From Paraspadella gotoi (Eukaryota; Chaetognatha), in the NCBI GenBank assembly GCA_051294375.1, contig CM119270.1:14053316-14117315 (forward strand): DNA of 64,000 nucleotides. Direction: 5' to 3'. Position 1 is the first letter of the stretch. Each line of letters opens with the position of its first letter. A program made the position numbers and the translations under genes. The notes below the pieces were generated by a model, which was given only the letters and a program-made list of their open reading frames with translations, searched no databases and was not told where the DNA came from. Shown one piece after another: positions 12,758 through 23,612 of the stretch.

Positions 12758-12857
12758 AAATTTTTTTGCATAATTTATCATAATTCGATGTTCTGACATA
12801 ATATAAGTGAGTGCCCAACAAGATTGAGGACCGACGGACTGACAAAGTGAATTATAG

Positions 12858-12888
12858 AGTCGGGATCTGCTGATAAGCAGATCCGACT
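12858..12888 (+). repeat. Strong hairpin: AGTCGGGATCTGCT / AGCAGATCCGACT
   Basis: Thirteen paired bases with one bulged G and a 4-base loop. It may mark the end of a non-autonomous element together with the adjacent tetranucleotide repeat. It is not followed by a T-run typical of a Pol III or bacterial-type terminator. Confidence 0.5.
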
Positions 12889-13840
12889 AAAAACATTTTT
12901 TTCTTGTATTTAATTTTTGAAATTTGTGTAAAAGGTACCAAGCATGGAAGTACTCGCTACCAGGTTTAAACTATACATGTTGAACTATACAGGTTTGAAG
13001 TATACAAACTAACATCATTTAAAAGAGATACGCTTCGATGAAGAATCGAACTTACCAAACCCGACAATTACCGCCAATAACGACCTTACTCTTCGCCAGC
13101 GACTGGATCTTTTCTGTCAAAATCGAGGAGCCACACGCGAAATCCCGAGGGGGATCCAGATTTGTCTCAAGGTGTTGATGTCTCAGTTTCGAGTCATAAA
13201 TCCCAGAAACGATTCTCGTCTTTTCCCTTCGATCGTTCGCTAACGCGAAACTCAAGTCTCTTTCCCCTTTCGGAGTTGCGATCTGGGGGACCTCCCAGGA
13301 CCGTGGTCCTCCCATGAACAGAGTCCTCGACCCTTATTAGTCCCCGAGACTCCAATACCTAGCCTTCTAATCCCCAATACGTTATGTTCTCAACCCTCCT
13401 ACTACTGTAGGTATATCCCAAACCTCCAAATCTTAACCCTTCTCGTCGAGGCCCTTTAAATCTTAACCTATCGAGTCCCCAACCTACACATCTCAGACTT
13501 TTCGAGACCCTTCAAGTCCCCGACCCTCTGAGACCCCGATTCTTCTCCCGACGAAAGTACTGGTTTTGGGCACTCTTCCATCCCGTCTCTCGAGTGTCGA
13601 GTCTTGGAACCTCTTTACTCTTTAGTCTTCAAGCTCGTGACTCTTACGCGCTCATTTGAATAATCGCGCCTCTTTAGAGGCCCGGGACCCTCATCAACGG
13701 CCCGGGCTCTCATCAAAGCAACGGCTCTGATGGTTGTCTTCTGCACCGCGCCGATTTTTTGGAGAAAATTTAGGAGGCATTTCGTGGAAAATGGTTTCTT
13801 CCTATTTCAGACGGGCACGATTCGCATCCGTTTAAGGTTG
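12889..13840 (+). other. Unrecognised stretch with irregular TCCCC/ACCCT-type recurrences
   Basis: From about 13320 to 13560, TCCCCGA, TCCCCAA, CGACCCT and GAGTCCCC recur without a fixed period. No gene is supported. Confidence 0.4.
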
Positions 13841-13894
13841 TAACTATTTTAAGTTTTAACTATTTTAAGTTTTAACTATTTTAAGTTTTAACTA
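13841..13894 (+). repeat. 16-bp tandem repeat
   Basis: Unit TAACTATTTTAAGTTT, three full copies plus a partial one. Confidence 0.8.
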
Positions 13895-14123
13895 ACCTAA
13901 ATTCGAGCGGTTAAACCCCGTTTGTTTAAATTGGTTAAACAAGGGCCACGTTTCTTTTTTCATTATTGCCCACCGCTGAAACTGAGTTTGCGTACCTCTT
14001 CAACGTCGCTAAGTAAGCAACACACTACTGCACCCTCCGACACAACCGAGACGAAACACTCTGTTTGATATGTTGTTTGCAGTTCTTTCATCCCACTTTC
14101 GGGGCAAGGGGAATCGAGAACGG

Positions 14124-14148
14124 TCTCTCTCTCTCTCTCTCTCCTCTA

Positions 14149-14200
<52 letters not shown>
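14124..14200 (+). repeat. CT microsatellite
   Basis: CT run interrupted by CTCCTC and TATC. Confidence 0.9.
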
Positions 14201-14201
<1 letters not shown>

Positions 14202-14600
14202 GCTTCCCTTTTTTCTTTTTTTTTTTCAATTTTGCTGTAAGAATCATCGCGTCCCGTCAATCTCGCTGTTGATTCAATAAGTTCAAAAGAGATTCGCTTG
14301 TTTGGAGCTTCAGCGACAACGGCGACGACGACGACGACGACGACAACAACGAAGTCGGTCGGACGGGAAGGGGGTGGCCAACGCATTGGGGGTGGCTCTG
14401 ATGGCAATTGTTTGCGGCTTCGGCGTTGGAGGTGGTTGATGTCATTACTGAGAGAGAAAGTGAAAAGCGTCCTTGTTGATGAGGGTTGTTGTTGTTGTTG
14501 TCGTTGTTGTTGTGGCTGTCGTTAGATGTTTAGAGTTACAAAATGTAGCTTATTGCCCTATGTTTAGTACTCTAAATAGTAGAATTAAATAGTGGATTCA

Positions 14601-15302
14601 TTCGTAGTCACGCTATGTTGGTAGTGACGCCATGTTGGTAGTGACGACATGTTGGTAGTGACGACATGTTGGTAGTGACGCTATGCTTGTAGTGACGCTA
14701 TGTTGGTTAGCGACGCCATGGTGGTAGTGCGCTATGTTGGTAGTGATTGCCATGTTGTAGTGATTACTGTGTTTGGTAGTGACACCATTTGGTATGATAC
14801 TAATGTTGAGTGATGCCAATGTTGATAGTGATGCTTGTTGTAGTGATGCTATTGTTGGTAGCAACCGCTATGTTTATAGCGACGCTTATTGTTGAGTTAG
14901 TGATGCTAATGTTGGTAGTTATGTTACATTGGTAGTGACGCCATGTTGGTAGTGACGCTAAGTTGTAGTGCGCTATGTTGGTAGTGATGCCATGTTGTAG
15001 TGACGCTATGTTGGTTTGCGACGCCATGTTGGTAGCGGAACGCTATGTTAGTAGCGATGCCCAATGTTGATAGTGATACCATGTTGGTAGTAACGCCATT
15101 GTTGGTAGTGATGCTATATTTCGGTAGCGATGCCTTATTTGGACGACCGCATGTGGTACCAACGCTATGGTGGTAGGTGACCGCCATTTGGGTAGTGATG
15201 CCTATGTTGGTATCGACGCATTTGGTAGTGCTTGTTTGTAGTGACGCCATGGTTGGTAGTGACGCTATGTTGGTAGTGACGCTATGTTGGTAGCGACGCT
15301 AT
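14601..15302 (+). repeat. 17-bp minisatellite (about 40 copies)
   Basis: Unit ATGTTGGTAGTGACGCC with C/A/T variation at a few positions; the array is regular at both ends and frayed by indels in the middle. ORFs here are repeat translations. Confidence 0.85.
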
Positions 15303-15397
15303 GATGCCAGACTTAAAACGAAAGTTTTCGAGTCGCATCGAAGTCGCTCGGGGGAGGCGAACGATGCTAGACGCAAAGAGTCCCGTCGGGGGGCGGA

Positions 15398-15406
15398 AGA
15401 GAGAAG

Positions 15407-15476
<70 letters not shown>

Positions 15477-15540
15477 GACGGGGGTAGAGCGAATGGAGTC
15501 GATAGGAGAGTCGTCGTCGTCGTCGTCGTCGTCTTTGTAG
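15398..15540 (+). repeat. GA microsatellite followed by a TCG run
   Basis: GA tract 15402-15472, then TCG repeats at 15510-15533. Confidence 0.9.
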
Positions 15541-15860
15541 TAAGGCAAGGAGGGAAAAAGGGGAAGGAGGAGAAGGATGAGAGGGAAGGGGCCGCAGGGG
15601 ACGAAAGGAGGGGCGAGGGAAGGGACGTGCTTGGGGGGGCGCCAACATGAGGCGAAGAGGACGTGTGGGGGCCGCCAATGACGAGGGGAACGAAGCGACG
15701 TCATTAACCGAAATAGAACAATGGCCGACTGAGGAATGAACTCCTCCAACTGATGAACGAAGAAACAAACGAAGGAATTTGAGTTAAACAAATTATCCAA
15801 CAACTTGACAAACTAATGCACAATTTCGTACTAATATTAAATAACCGGTCCAATATGAAA

Positions 15861-15940
15861 GTTAGTGGCAAGAGAGCTTATTTTTTAAATGAATGTATTA
15901 GTTTTTTATTAGTTGTACCAATTTCTTAAAAAAAATATAG
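15861..15940 (+). repeat. Dispersed repeat family R1, member 2
   Basis: Shares GGCAAGA-AGCTTATTT, TTAAATGAATG and TAGTTGTACCAATTTCTT with the copy at 8861. Confidence 0.6.
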
Positions 15941-16914
15941 AAATTAGAAGATGAAAAAATCGTGGACGAAGCGAACGACACTGAAACACGAGAACAAAAC
16001 AACGAACAAAGCAGCGAACAAACAAGCAAAACAAAACAACGAACAAAGCAGCGAACAACGTAAAGTTCGAACGAATGAACAAACGAACAGAAAAAAAAAC
16101 CCCGGGGAATCCCATCAATTTCATTTCTTTTTCACAAAAGAAGAAAATTGAGAAAAAAAANNNNNNNNNNNNNNNNNNNNNNNNNNNNNNNNNNNNNNNN
16201 NNNNNNNNNNNNNNNTCTCTCTCTCTCTCCATCACTTTCACGTCCCATAATCTTTTGCCTCCTGAAATCCTTTAAATCTGAGAAATTTTCCGATATCGTT
16301 TCTCCTTTTGGTCTGGGATAAAGGAGGAAGAAGGAGATACGAGAAGGAGAAGGGAGAAGGAGAGGAAAGGAGTAAAAGAAGGAGATCTAAAGAAGAAGAA
16401 GAAGAAGAGCGGGAGAGAAGATAGCGAGAAATCGGAAATTCCATGTAGCGTTTTCAATCATCATTATCATCGTCATCGTCGTCGACGTCATCCTTACTCG
16501 ATGTTGATTTATTAAAATCCGAATTAGTTCTACGGTTGACGAAAGACGCGTTCCAACCTGAGGCCAGAAAACATTCAGTCAATAACAACAGATCAAATCT
16601 GACCGAAAGCAGTTGGCAAATAAGTCGTCACCGACGAAACTCCGACGTTTAACGACTCATTCACAACATTTGACCCTCGCAACGTGAACCGTCGTCACCT
16701 TTCACATTATGCGACAGACTTACAAATCAAAGTGTTTACAAATTCTTTCCAGAACGTAACTAACAACACGAAGCCTATCATTTTCAGCGGGATGGGGTTT
16801 TGTGGTTACTATTTAGTTACTATATAGATTTGATTTACTAATCAGGCAGTCATATCTGAAAAAAAAACTGTGAATCCGCGATTTTTTATAGTAGCTAAGT
16901 TCCGGCCGTGATTC
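15941..16914 (+). other. Non-coding stretch with purine-rich part
   Basis: Contains GAACAAA-type repeats (15990-16090), a GAGAAG-rich part (16325-16425) and a short TCATCG run near 16455. No gene is supported. Confidence 0.5.
16161..16215. other. Assembly gap (55 N)
   Basis: Flanked by an A8 run on the left and a CT tract on the right. Confidence 0.95.
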
Positions 16915-17010
16915 GTTCACAACAATTGTGGATCGTTCACAAGTCCGAATAATTCACGACTACGAATCGTTCCCAATTTTTAATCGTTCACAATCGCGGA
17001 TCGTTCACCG
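16915..17010 (+). repeat. Degenerate ATCGTTCACAA repeat
   Basis: GATTCGTTCACAA, GGATCGTTCACAA, GAATCGTTCCCAA, TAATCGTTCACAA and GGATCGTTCACC recur at about 17-25 bp intervals. Confidence 0.6.
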
Positions 17011-17104
17011 CCTCACTTTTTATTCAGGTAATTCATATCCTCGAACCCCGACCGTTTTTTTCTTTTCACCACCAATTTTCTCCTCGTTTCACGGGCTCAC
17101 GGTT

Positions 17105-17182
17105 TTGTCCTCGTCGTCGTCGTTGTGGTCGTCGTCGTCGTCGTCTCTTCATCCGTTATGATAAGGAGATCATCGCGGGCAG

Positions 17183-17213
<31 letters not shown>

Positions 17214-17365
17214 TTCATTGACACCATCGTCGGGACCCCCGACGTGGAACCACATGGTGAGGATGAGTGAGACACGCTCGTCCTCCTCTTCCTCTTCCTC
17301 CTCATTTCAGCCTCCGATTCCGTCGTCGTCGTCGTCGTCGCGCTCATCGTCACCATACGAGAGAG

Positions 17366-17449
<84 letters not shown>

Positions 17450-17545
17450 AAGGAGTGAAAAGTCGCCGCTGAGAGAGAAAAAATATTAGAAATTGCAACG
17501 ACTATGAGGACGACGGAAGCGAAACGACGACGACGACGACGACGA
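17105..17545 (+). repeat. TCG runs and an 80-bp GA microsatellite
   Basis: TCG blocks at 17110-17155, 17185-17212 and 17322-17342, GA tract 17359-17441, CGA block 17524-17545. Basic, Ser-, Arg- or Glu-rich ORFs on both strands come from these repeats. Confidence 0.85.
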
Positions 17546-19158
17546 CGGTGGCGGACCTCATGATTTTTTTTTCTCACCATGACGGAGGCGACGCCATCGA
17601 CGCCGCCAATGGAACTCATCGTCTGACTTGGATTCCGTCTCGCGATTCCATCTCGGACTTCAATCTCCACCTCCGTCGCCACCCGAGACGCTTCTCATCC
17701 CGCCACTGTCTCGCTCTCTCGCTCTTACTCTCTCTATTAGATATATCCCGTGATGACAGAGAGAGAGAGAGACGACCGAAGATGAAATTAAATATTGAAT
17801 GAATGAAAAAAAGGATAAATCGCCTCGACTCTTCTCTTCGTCTCATCCACTGTTTTTGCAAATTTATTTCGGGTTTTTTTTTTCGGCCGAAGAAAAAAAA
17901 ACAAAATCGGAAACGAAACTGAGTTGCGTTTTTTATTTCTCGGCGCCGGATTTTTTTGAAGAAGTATCACCGGCCGAGAGATTTCCGGCTTAGCGACGAG
18001 ACTTTTATCATTACTTTAGAGATTCGTTGTCGACCTGACGTCAAAAATCGATGAACAAAATCGACGACGTCAAAAATCCAGATTTTGAAATGATGTATAA
18101 ATTACGTCGAGTTTAGACAAATTTCTGAGGAAGCAATTTGAAATCACCAAACGTTAGAATATCTCTCCGAACTTTATTTCACATTCACGTTGTTTATGCT
18201 AAGGAAACGAACCTTCGACCCATAAAAATCGCAAGACTTGGAGGGGAAAAATCCATGGTCACTTTTGGGTCAAGAAATAATTTTGTTAGCGATCGAAACG
18301 GCGAGAAAAAGACAAACACCCAACTCCTCTCAATATTTTGACTGCCTCACAATTCATTGTAAACCCTGGAGTTATATATCAAGTTCACCGTTGAGAACTT
18401 TTCGGGTCACCATCCGCGATCGAGTTCAGACAATGATCTTACTGCGTCAAGACCAATTCTAAAACACAATATTAAATACCCCGCGCCACCACTCTCCCCG
18501 CGCCACCACTCTCCCCGCGCCAATCGTCTCCTTCCTTCCAACGTTCTCCTCACGCCGAAGCCCTTTCCCGCGCCATCAATCTCCCTGCGTCAACGCTTTC
18601 CCCGCGCCAACGCCATCCCGAAACCACTCGCGAGAAACGAGACACGGAAATTCGTGCGAAACACGAAACATGAAACTCGAAGAAAACTTCGCGTGAAACT
18701 CAAACCTCGAAACATCGAAAGTAAAAAAAAAGGGAAATCGGTGGAGGAAGAGAAAAAAAAGAAAAAGGAAAAATGAAAGGAAAAACGGAGAAGTTTAAAA
18801 AATGAATTAAGAAAAGGAAAATATCAAATGAAGCGCAACTAAAACATATCATACAAAAAAAACGAGAATAGTAAAAAAAGTTTTTTTTTTATAAAAAAAA
18901 CTTTTTTTTTCGTCGGAAAATTATTTTCTTCGTTTCCATAGAAAAAGACTTCGTCATAAAATTTACCTAACATTGCCGAAGATTCTGGCGACATATTGTC
19001 TCTCAAAAAAACTGGGCTAACAGACACTACTGAAGCCAACACAGAAGCCAAAAACCCAACTAAAAAGTGTAACTGTAAATATGTAAATAACAAAAATAAT
19101 AAAAAAAGTTTCACCCACGACGCCTCGCCGTTCGACGTCTTACTTTTTTTTAATTTGA
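17546..19158 (+). other. Immediate upstream region of vnd/Nkx2.2 exon 1
   Basis: Mixed sequence with no supported upstream exon. It contains the GC-rich motif cluster at 18480-18620 and A/T-homopolymer-rich sequence at 18720-18920. A 5' UTR is expected here but its start cannot be placed. Confidence 0.4.
18480..18620 (+). promoter_or_regulatory. GC-rich upstream segment with repeated CCCCGCGCCA motifs (candidate promoter-proximal region)
   Basis: About 0.6 kb before the exon 1 ATG the motif CCCCGCGCC or CCCGCGCCA recurs at least five times in 130 bp, including TTTCCCGCGCC at 18564-18574, which matches the E2F consensus TTTSSCGC. It stands out from the AT-rich sequence that follows. Promoter function is inference: no TATA box or initiator could be assigned. 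The same region appears inverted at about 26040-26190 and 32270-32420. Confidence 0.25.
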
Positions 19159-20058
19159 ATGCCCGCCGCCGACCTGGAAGCGGCGCCAGTCATCCCGGCG
19201 GCGCCCCTAGTGGTGGCGGCGTCGCTTCCGTCCGCCATGGACGTTGGACGGCGCGCCTCTTTGGCCGCCGCCGCCGCCGACGCCACAGAGATTTTCCGGC
19301 ATCACGCCGCCGCTCACCACGCCGCCCTCTACCATCACAGACTCCACGGAGACGCCGCCGCCGCCGCCGCTGCAGCCGCCGCCGCCGCTAGAGGCGCGAC
19401 GCTCGTGGGGCCGTCTGCGGCATCAATGGGCGTCGCCTTCGATCCATTGGCGCTGATCGCTCATCCCGTCTTTTCTTCTTCTTCGTCGCCGTCGTCGTCG
19501 TCGCCGGCAAGAAACGATGACGTGTCACCAACGGCAGCGACGACGACGGCGACGACAACGCCGTCGTCGTCGTCATCGTCAAACGTCACCACGACGATCA
19601 AAAACTCATCACCGTCGACGAAAACGATGCAGTCGTCATTATCGTCATCGTCGTCGTCGTCGTCGTCATCGTCCTCGTCTTCCTCAGCCAAAGCGTCAGA
19701 GACGCCGTCGGCTTCTGACCGGAAATCGGTCTCCCCTCCTCCTCCTCCTCCCTCTCTACCTCCTCCCCCTCCTCCTCCCACACGCCCCTCCGCTCGCACC
19801 CCTTCGCCACGACCATCTCCACAACCTCGTTCTCCTCCGCCCGCCTCTCCGCCGCCACCTCTGCCGCCCTTGCCACCCTTACCGGCTCTGCCGACCCTGC
19901 CAGCCCTGCCGTCCCGGTTGCCGCCCCTGCCGCCGCCTCCCGCTCCGCTGCTGCCGCCGCCGTCGGCGTTGAATCCCTTGTCGTTGTACGCCTCGGCGGC
20001 GGCGTTGCGGGCGGGGGTTTCACCAGAGGCGTACTTGTCCAAGTTGATTCAGTTTCAG
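19159..20058 (+). CDS. vnd: vnd/Nkx2.2 coding exon 1 (N-terminus, 300 residues)
   Basis: The reading frame begins with ATG immediately preceded in frame by TGA (19156-19158), so no upstream in-frame extension within this exon is possible. It ends with CAG followed by GTGTGA, giving a usable donor at 20059 in phase 0; without splicing the frame stops two codons later. The product is low-complexity: Ala runs near residues 35-80, Ser runs from about residue 105 to 180, then a Pro-rich stretch of Pro/Ser/Leu. The last 30 residues (ending SPEAYLSKLIQFQ) are less biased and look like a short conserved segment. No known domain is recognised. Membership of the gene rests on position, strand, phase match with exon 2 and the length of the open frame. 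Initiation at a later Met, or inside exon 2 whose first codon is ATG, cannot be excluded. Two frameshifted minus-strand copies lie at 24645-25517 and 30873-31745. Confidence 0.65.
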
Positions 20059-20530
20059 GTGTGAAAGAGACTTACCTTTGATGGAGAGGCTTCAAACTTA
20101 CCTTTGAAACAAAAAAGTTTTACTAGGTTCTAAATTTTCGAAATTGGCTAATATTATATATTTTACTGTACTATACTATACTATTTATAGTGTACAAAAC
20201 ATTAAAAGATGTTTCTAAAATAAGAATAATGATCGGCGACGACGTCGTTTGATTCCTCCTCAACCCCCGAGTTTTCTCAATGACCATCCAAGGATCTAAA
20301 TTCGCACTCAATTCTCTCTCTCTCTCTCTCTATTCTCTCTCTCTCTCGTCTCTCTCTCTCTCTTCTCTCTCCTCTCTCTCTCTTCTCCTCTCTGTCTCTC
20401 TCTCTCTCTCTTTCTTTCTTCTATCTCTCTCTCTCTCCCTCTGTGTCATCATCATCATTAGAGTTTTTTGAGTCCTTTTGATTTCTTCATCCCCTCACAT
20501 TCTTCTTTCTTCTGCCATCTCTCTCTTTCT

Positions 20531-20577
<47 letters not shown>

Positions 20578-21123
20578 ACTCTCTCATTCTCCCTCTCTCT
20601 CTTCTCTCGGAAGTAGAGAAAGACATTAGCTTATTTCCTCACGCTTTCTTCTCCCAGTGGGAGACTAAATGATGCGTCGACCGCGGTTGAGTAGCAGAAA
20701 TTCTTATCTCGTTTTGATAACTTTTCTCTCTGTCTCCCTCTGCTTTCTTTATCCTCTCGCTCTCCCTCTCTTCCTTTCTCGAGACGAAAATTTGAATAAA
20801 GATCCCTTTTTGGGTCCCTCGCGACCTTCGACTAAGCGAATCCTGACCTTAATGACAGAATTATCGAAACAAAAACACAACAATTTTTCCGTGACGCTGG
20901 TTTCGAAAAATGAAATATGACAAAGGATACATTAATTACGAAATATGACAGCGATTTACTTAATATGAAAATTCTTTTTTTCATCCGTACGATAAATAGC
21001 GAATACAAATATACACTGAAGAAATGACGAAACAACGAACAAACAATTTTAACGACCATTTAACTTTACTAGTAAGTTAACTTTTCCTCACCCCCCGCCC
21101 TCACTCTCCCGCTCCTCCTCCAG
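20059..21123 (+). other. Intron 1 of vnd/Nkx2.2
   Basis: This 1065-bp intron is bounded by CAG|GTGTGA and a pyrimidine-rich tract ending CTCCAG at 21123. It contains two CT microsatellite clusters, about 20315-20440 and 20515-20612, separated by a short ATCATC run. The donor is a weak match to the GTRAGT consensus. No coding potential beyond CT-repeat artefacts was seen. Confidence 0.6.
20315..20612 (+). repeat. CT microsatellite clusters in intron 1
   Basis: Two CT blocks with short interruptions. Confidence 0.9.
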
Positions 21124-21502
21124 ATGGACACCTCCCTCATGATGAACGGACCCACGGCCATGGCGAGCCTCCCCCACCACCACCACCACCACCCTCACCA
21201 TCCCCACCATCCCCACCATCACGCCCTCTCGTCGTTGTCGTCGTCGTCGCCCGGCAGCGTCAAATCCGCGTCGTCGTCGTCCTTCGCCGTCAAGGATCTC
21301 CTCGATCTCCCGGCCACTTCCGGCAGCGGCGTCGGCGGCGTCGTGGTTTCCGCCGGATCGGCGACGACGCCGACGACGACGACGGAGACGGACTTTGGCG
21401 CCGGTTTAGTAGGCGGCGCCCTTCCGTCCGGCGTCGGGCAAACCTTCGACTACGACGCCCACTATCGATGGCTGCAGAGGACGGACGCGGTTGCCTTCGC
21501 TT
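21124..21502 (+). CDS. vnd: vnd/Nkx2.2 coding exon 2 (TN/EH1 motif)
   Basis: The exon opens after a clear acceptor (CTCCTCCAG) with ATGGACACC and closes at GCT T|GTGAGT, a strong donor, leaving phase 1. It encodes about 126 residues: a His/Pro run near residues 18-35, a Ser-rich stretch, then SFAVKDLLDLP near residues 55-66. That segment matches the TN (tinman/EH1) motif of NK2 proteins, where Nkx2.2 has a closely similar SVKDILDLP; in the family this segment recruits Groucho/TLE corepressors. Near the end, HYRWLQRTDAVAFA resembles the RWL-containing segment found between the TN motif and homeodomain of Nkx2.2. Because the first codon is ATG, translation of a shorter isoform could start here. 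Minus-strand degraded copies are at 23244-23612 and 29472-29840. Confidence 0.88.
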
Positions 21503-21660
21503 GTGAGTTTGGGGTTGGGGCTACTGGGGTAAGGAAGGGGGGGTAGTTTGATCGGGGTGACGGTGGGGGGTGGTAAGGTAGAAAAATGAAAAATTGTGGG
21601 ACGACTTTCTTTCTTTATACTTTTTTAATTATTTCGAAATAATCGTTGGGCTCTTCGCAT

Positions 21661-22440
21661 TGATTCGTTTGAAATATTACAAATCTCAATCCGGTTGCCA
21701 CGGATCCACACTTTGCTATATAATTTTTATTAAATTGATTTCCAAATTCTGTTTTCTTTCTTTGTTTTAAAACGCAGCTCTTTTATTTCCTTTTCGTTTC
21801 TCAGTTTTTCGAGTTGGTTTCCTCNNNNNNNNNNNNNNNNNNNNNNNNNNNNNNNNNNNNNNNNNNNNNNNNNNNNNNNNNNNNNNNNNNNNNNNNNNNN
21901 NNNNNNNNNNNNNNNNNNNNNNNNNNNNNNNNNNNNNNNNNNNNNNNNNNNNNNNNNNNNNNNNNNNNNNNNNNNNNNNNNNNNNNNNNNNNNNNNNNNN
22001 NNNNNNNNNNNNNNNNNNGGCACCTAATTCGTCGTCGTCGTTGCCGTCGTCTTCGTCGTCGTCGTCGTCTAATCCTCTAGTTCGGGTTTCCTGGNNNNNN
22101 NNNNTTCGTTTGAAATATTATAAATCTCAATACCGTTGCCACGGATCCACACTTTGCTATATAATTTTTATTAAATAAGAAATAATTTTTGCTTCGCTAT
22201 TTATTTCCAAATTCTGTTTTCTTTCTTTGTTTTAAAAATTTCCTTTTCGTTTCTCAGTTTTTCGAGTTGGTTTCCTCAATGTTTCACAATCACTTACTCT
22301 AGAAAACCCACCTTTCATCATGAGATTCTGAGAGCCACGAAATTAAAGAGTCAGGCACCTAATTCGTCGTCGTCGTTGCCGTCGTCTTCGTCGACGTCGT
22401 CGTCTAATCCTCTAGTTCTGGTTTCCTGGTTGATTTTTCA
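21661..22440 (+). repeat. Partial tandem duplication across N gaps (two allele-like copies)
   Basis: 21661-21824 and 22019-22094 correspond to 22105-22440, separated by a 10-N gap (22095-22104). The copies differ by a stretch of about 25 bp and by small indels. The inverted copies match the second version, suggesting two haplotypes placed in series. Confidence 0.75.
21825..22018. other. Assembly gap (194 N)
   Basis: Lies inside the first copy of the partial duplication; the second copy (about 22277-22350) supplies the likely content. Confidence 0.9.
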
Positions 22441-23243
22441 TGACTAAATCTCAAAGGTGGAAACTTTCTCTCCCTTTTCTTCACCTTANNNNNNNNNNNN
22501 NNNNNNNNNNNNNAGAAGAGAGGAGAGAGAGAGAGAGAGAGAGAGGAAGAGAGAAGAGGAGAGAGAGAGTACCGCGTGGGTTCCTTTATGTCGGCTGGAG
22601 AGGTAGGGTAATGCTGTGGGGAAAAGAAAGGGAGAGGGAGATAAGTCGTTAGGGGAGGGTAAGGTGAAGAAAAGGGAAGAAACGTTTCCAGCCTTTTGAG
22701 ATTGTAGTATGAAAAAATCAAACCAGGAAACCAGAACTAGGGATTAGAGACGACGTCGACAAGACCGACGGCAACGACGACGACGAATGAATTAGGTGCC
22801 TGACTCTTTAATTTCGTGGCTCTCAGATCTCATATGAAAGGTGGGTTTTCTAGAGTAAGTGATTGTGAAACATTGAGGAAACCAACTCGAAAAACTAGAA
22901 ACGAAAAGGAAATTTTTTAAAACAAAGAAAGAAAAACAAGAATTGGAAATAAATAGGCGAAACAAAATATTTTTATTTAATAAAAATTTATAGCAAAGTG
23001 TGGATCCGTGGCAACGGTTTGAGATTATAAATATCAAACGAATCAATTGCGAAGAGCCCACGATATTCGAAAATAATTAAAAGTATAAGAAAAAAAAATG
23101 ACTTGAACTTTTAAAGATACGAAAGTAAGTTCGTCCCACAATTTTTCATTTTTCTACCTTACCACCCCAGGTCCCCCACGCCTCTGTCACCCGATCAAAC
23201 TACCCCCCCTTCCTTACCCCAGTAGCCCCAACCCCAAACTCAC

Positions 23244-23612
23244 AAAGCGAAAGCAACCGCTCCGTCCTCTGCAGCCATCGATAGGGTGACGTCGTGTCGA
23301 AGGTTGCCGAAGCGGACGGAGGCGCCGGCCTACTAAACCGGCCGCCAAAGTCCGTCTCCGTCGTCGTCGTCGGCGTCGTCGCCGATCGGCGGAAACCACG
23401 ACGCCGCCGACGCCGCTGCCGGAAGTGGCCGGGAGATCGAGGAGATCCTTGACGGCGAAGGACGACGACGACGCGGGATTGACGCTGCCGGCGACGACGA
23501 CGACCAACGACGAGAGGCGTGATGGTGGGGATGGTGGGGATGGTGGGTGGTGTGGGGTGGTGGGGGAGGCTCGCCATGGCCGTGGGTCGTTCATCATGAG
23601 GGAGGTGTCCAT
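23244..23612 (-). pseudogene. Degraded minus-strand copy of vnd exon 2 (copy 1)
   Basis: On the minus strand the sequence starts ATGGACACCTCCCTCATGAT as in exon 2 and still ends at a GTGAGT donor, but several one-base indels shift the frame. The TN motif (SFAVKDLLDLP) survives in one frame while the His run and RWLQ segment fall in others. The pattern of mostly single-base losses in homopolymers and repeats looks like uncorrected long-read sequence more than pseudogene decay. Confidence 0.7.

Larger units (their letters stand above)
18284..22488 (+). repeat. Inverted repeat A, left arm (contains intact exons 1 and 2)
   Basis: The segment from about the TTAGCGATCG at 18284 to the N gap at 22489 reappears in reverse complement at 22.6-26.37 kb. 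The left arm holds the intact open frames and is taken as the reference copy. Confidence 0.85.

Noticed and set aside
11790-12890. CRISPR-like arrays
   Set aside because: The tandem repeats here and at 14.6 kb have no unique spacers and the genome is eukaryotic; they are minisatellites.
19461-20042. Antisense open frame of 193 codons over exon 1
   Set aside because: It is the reverse translation of GC- and repeat-rich exon 1 sequence (Gly, Asp and Glu runs) with no recognisable domain or splice context.
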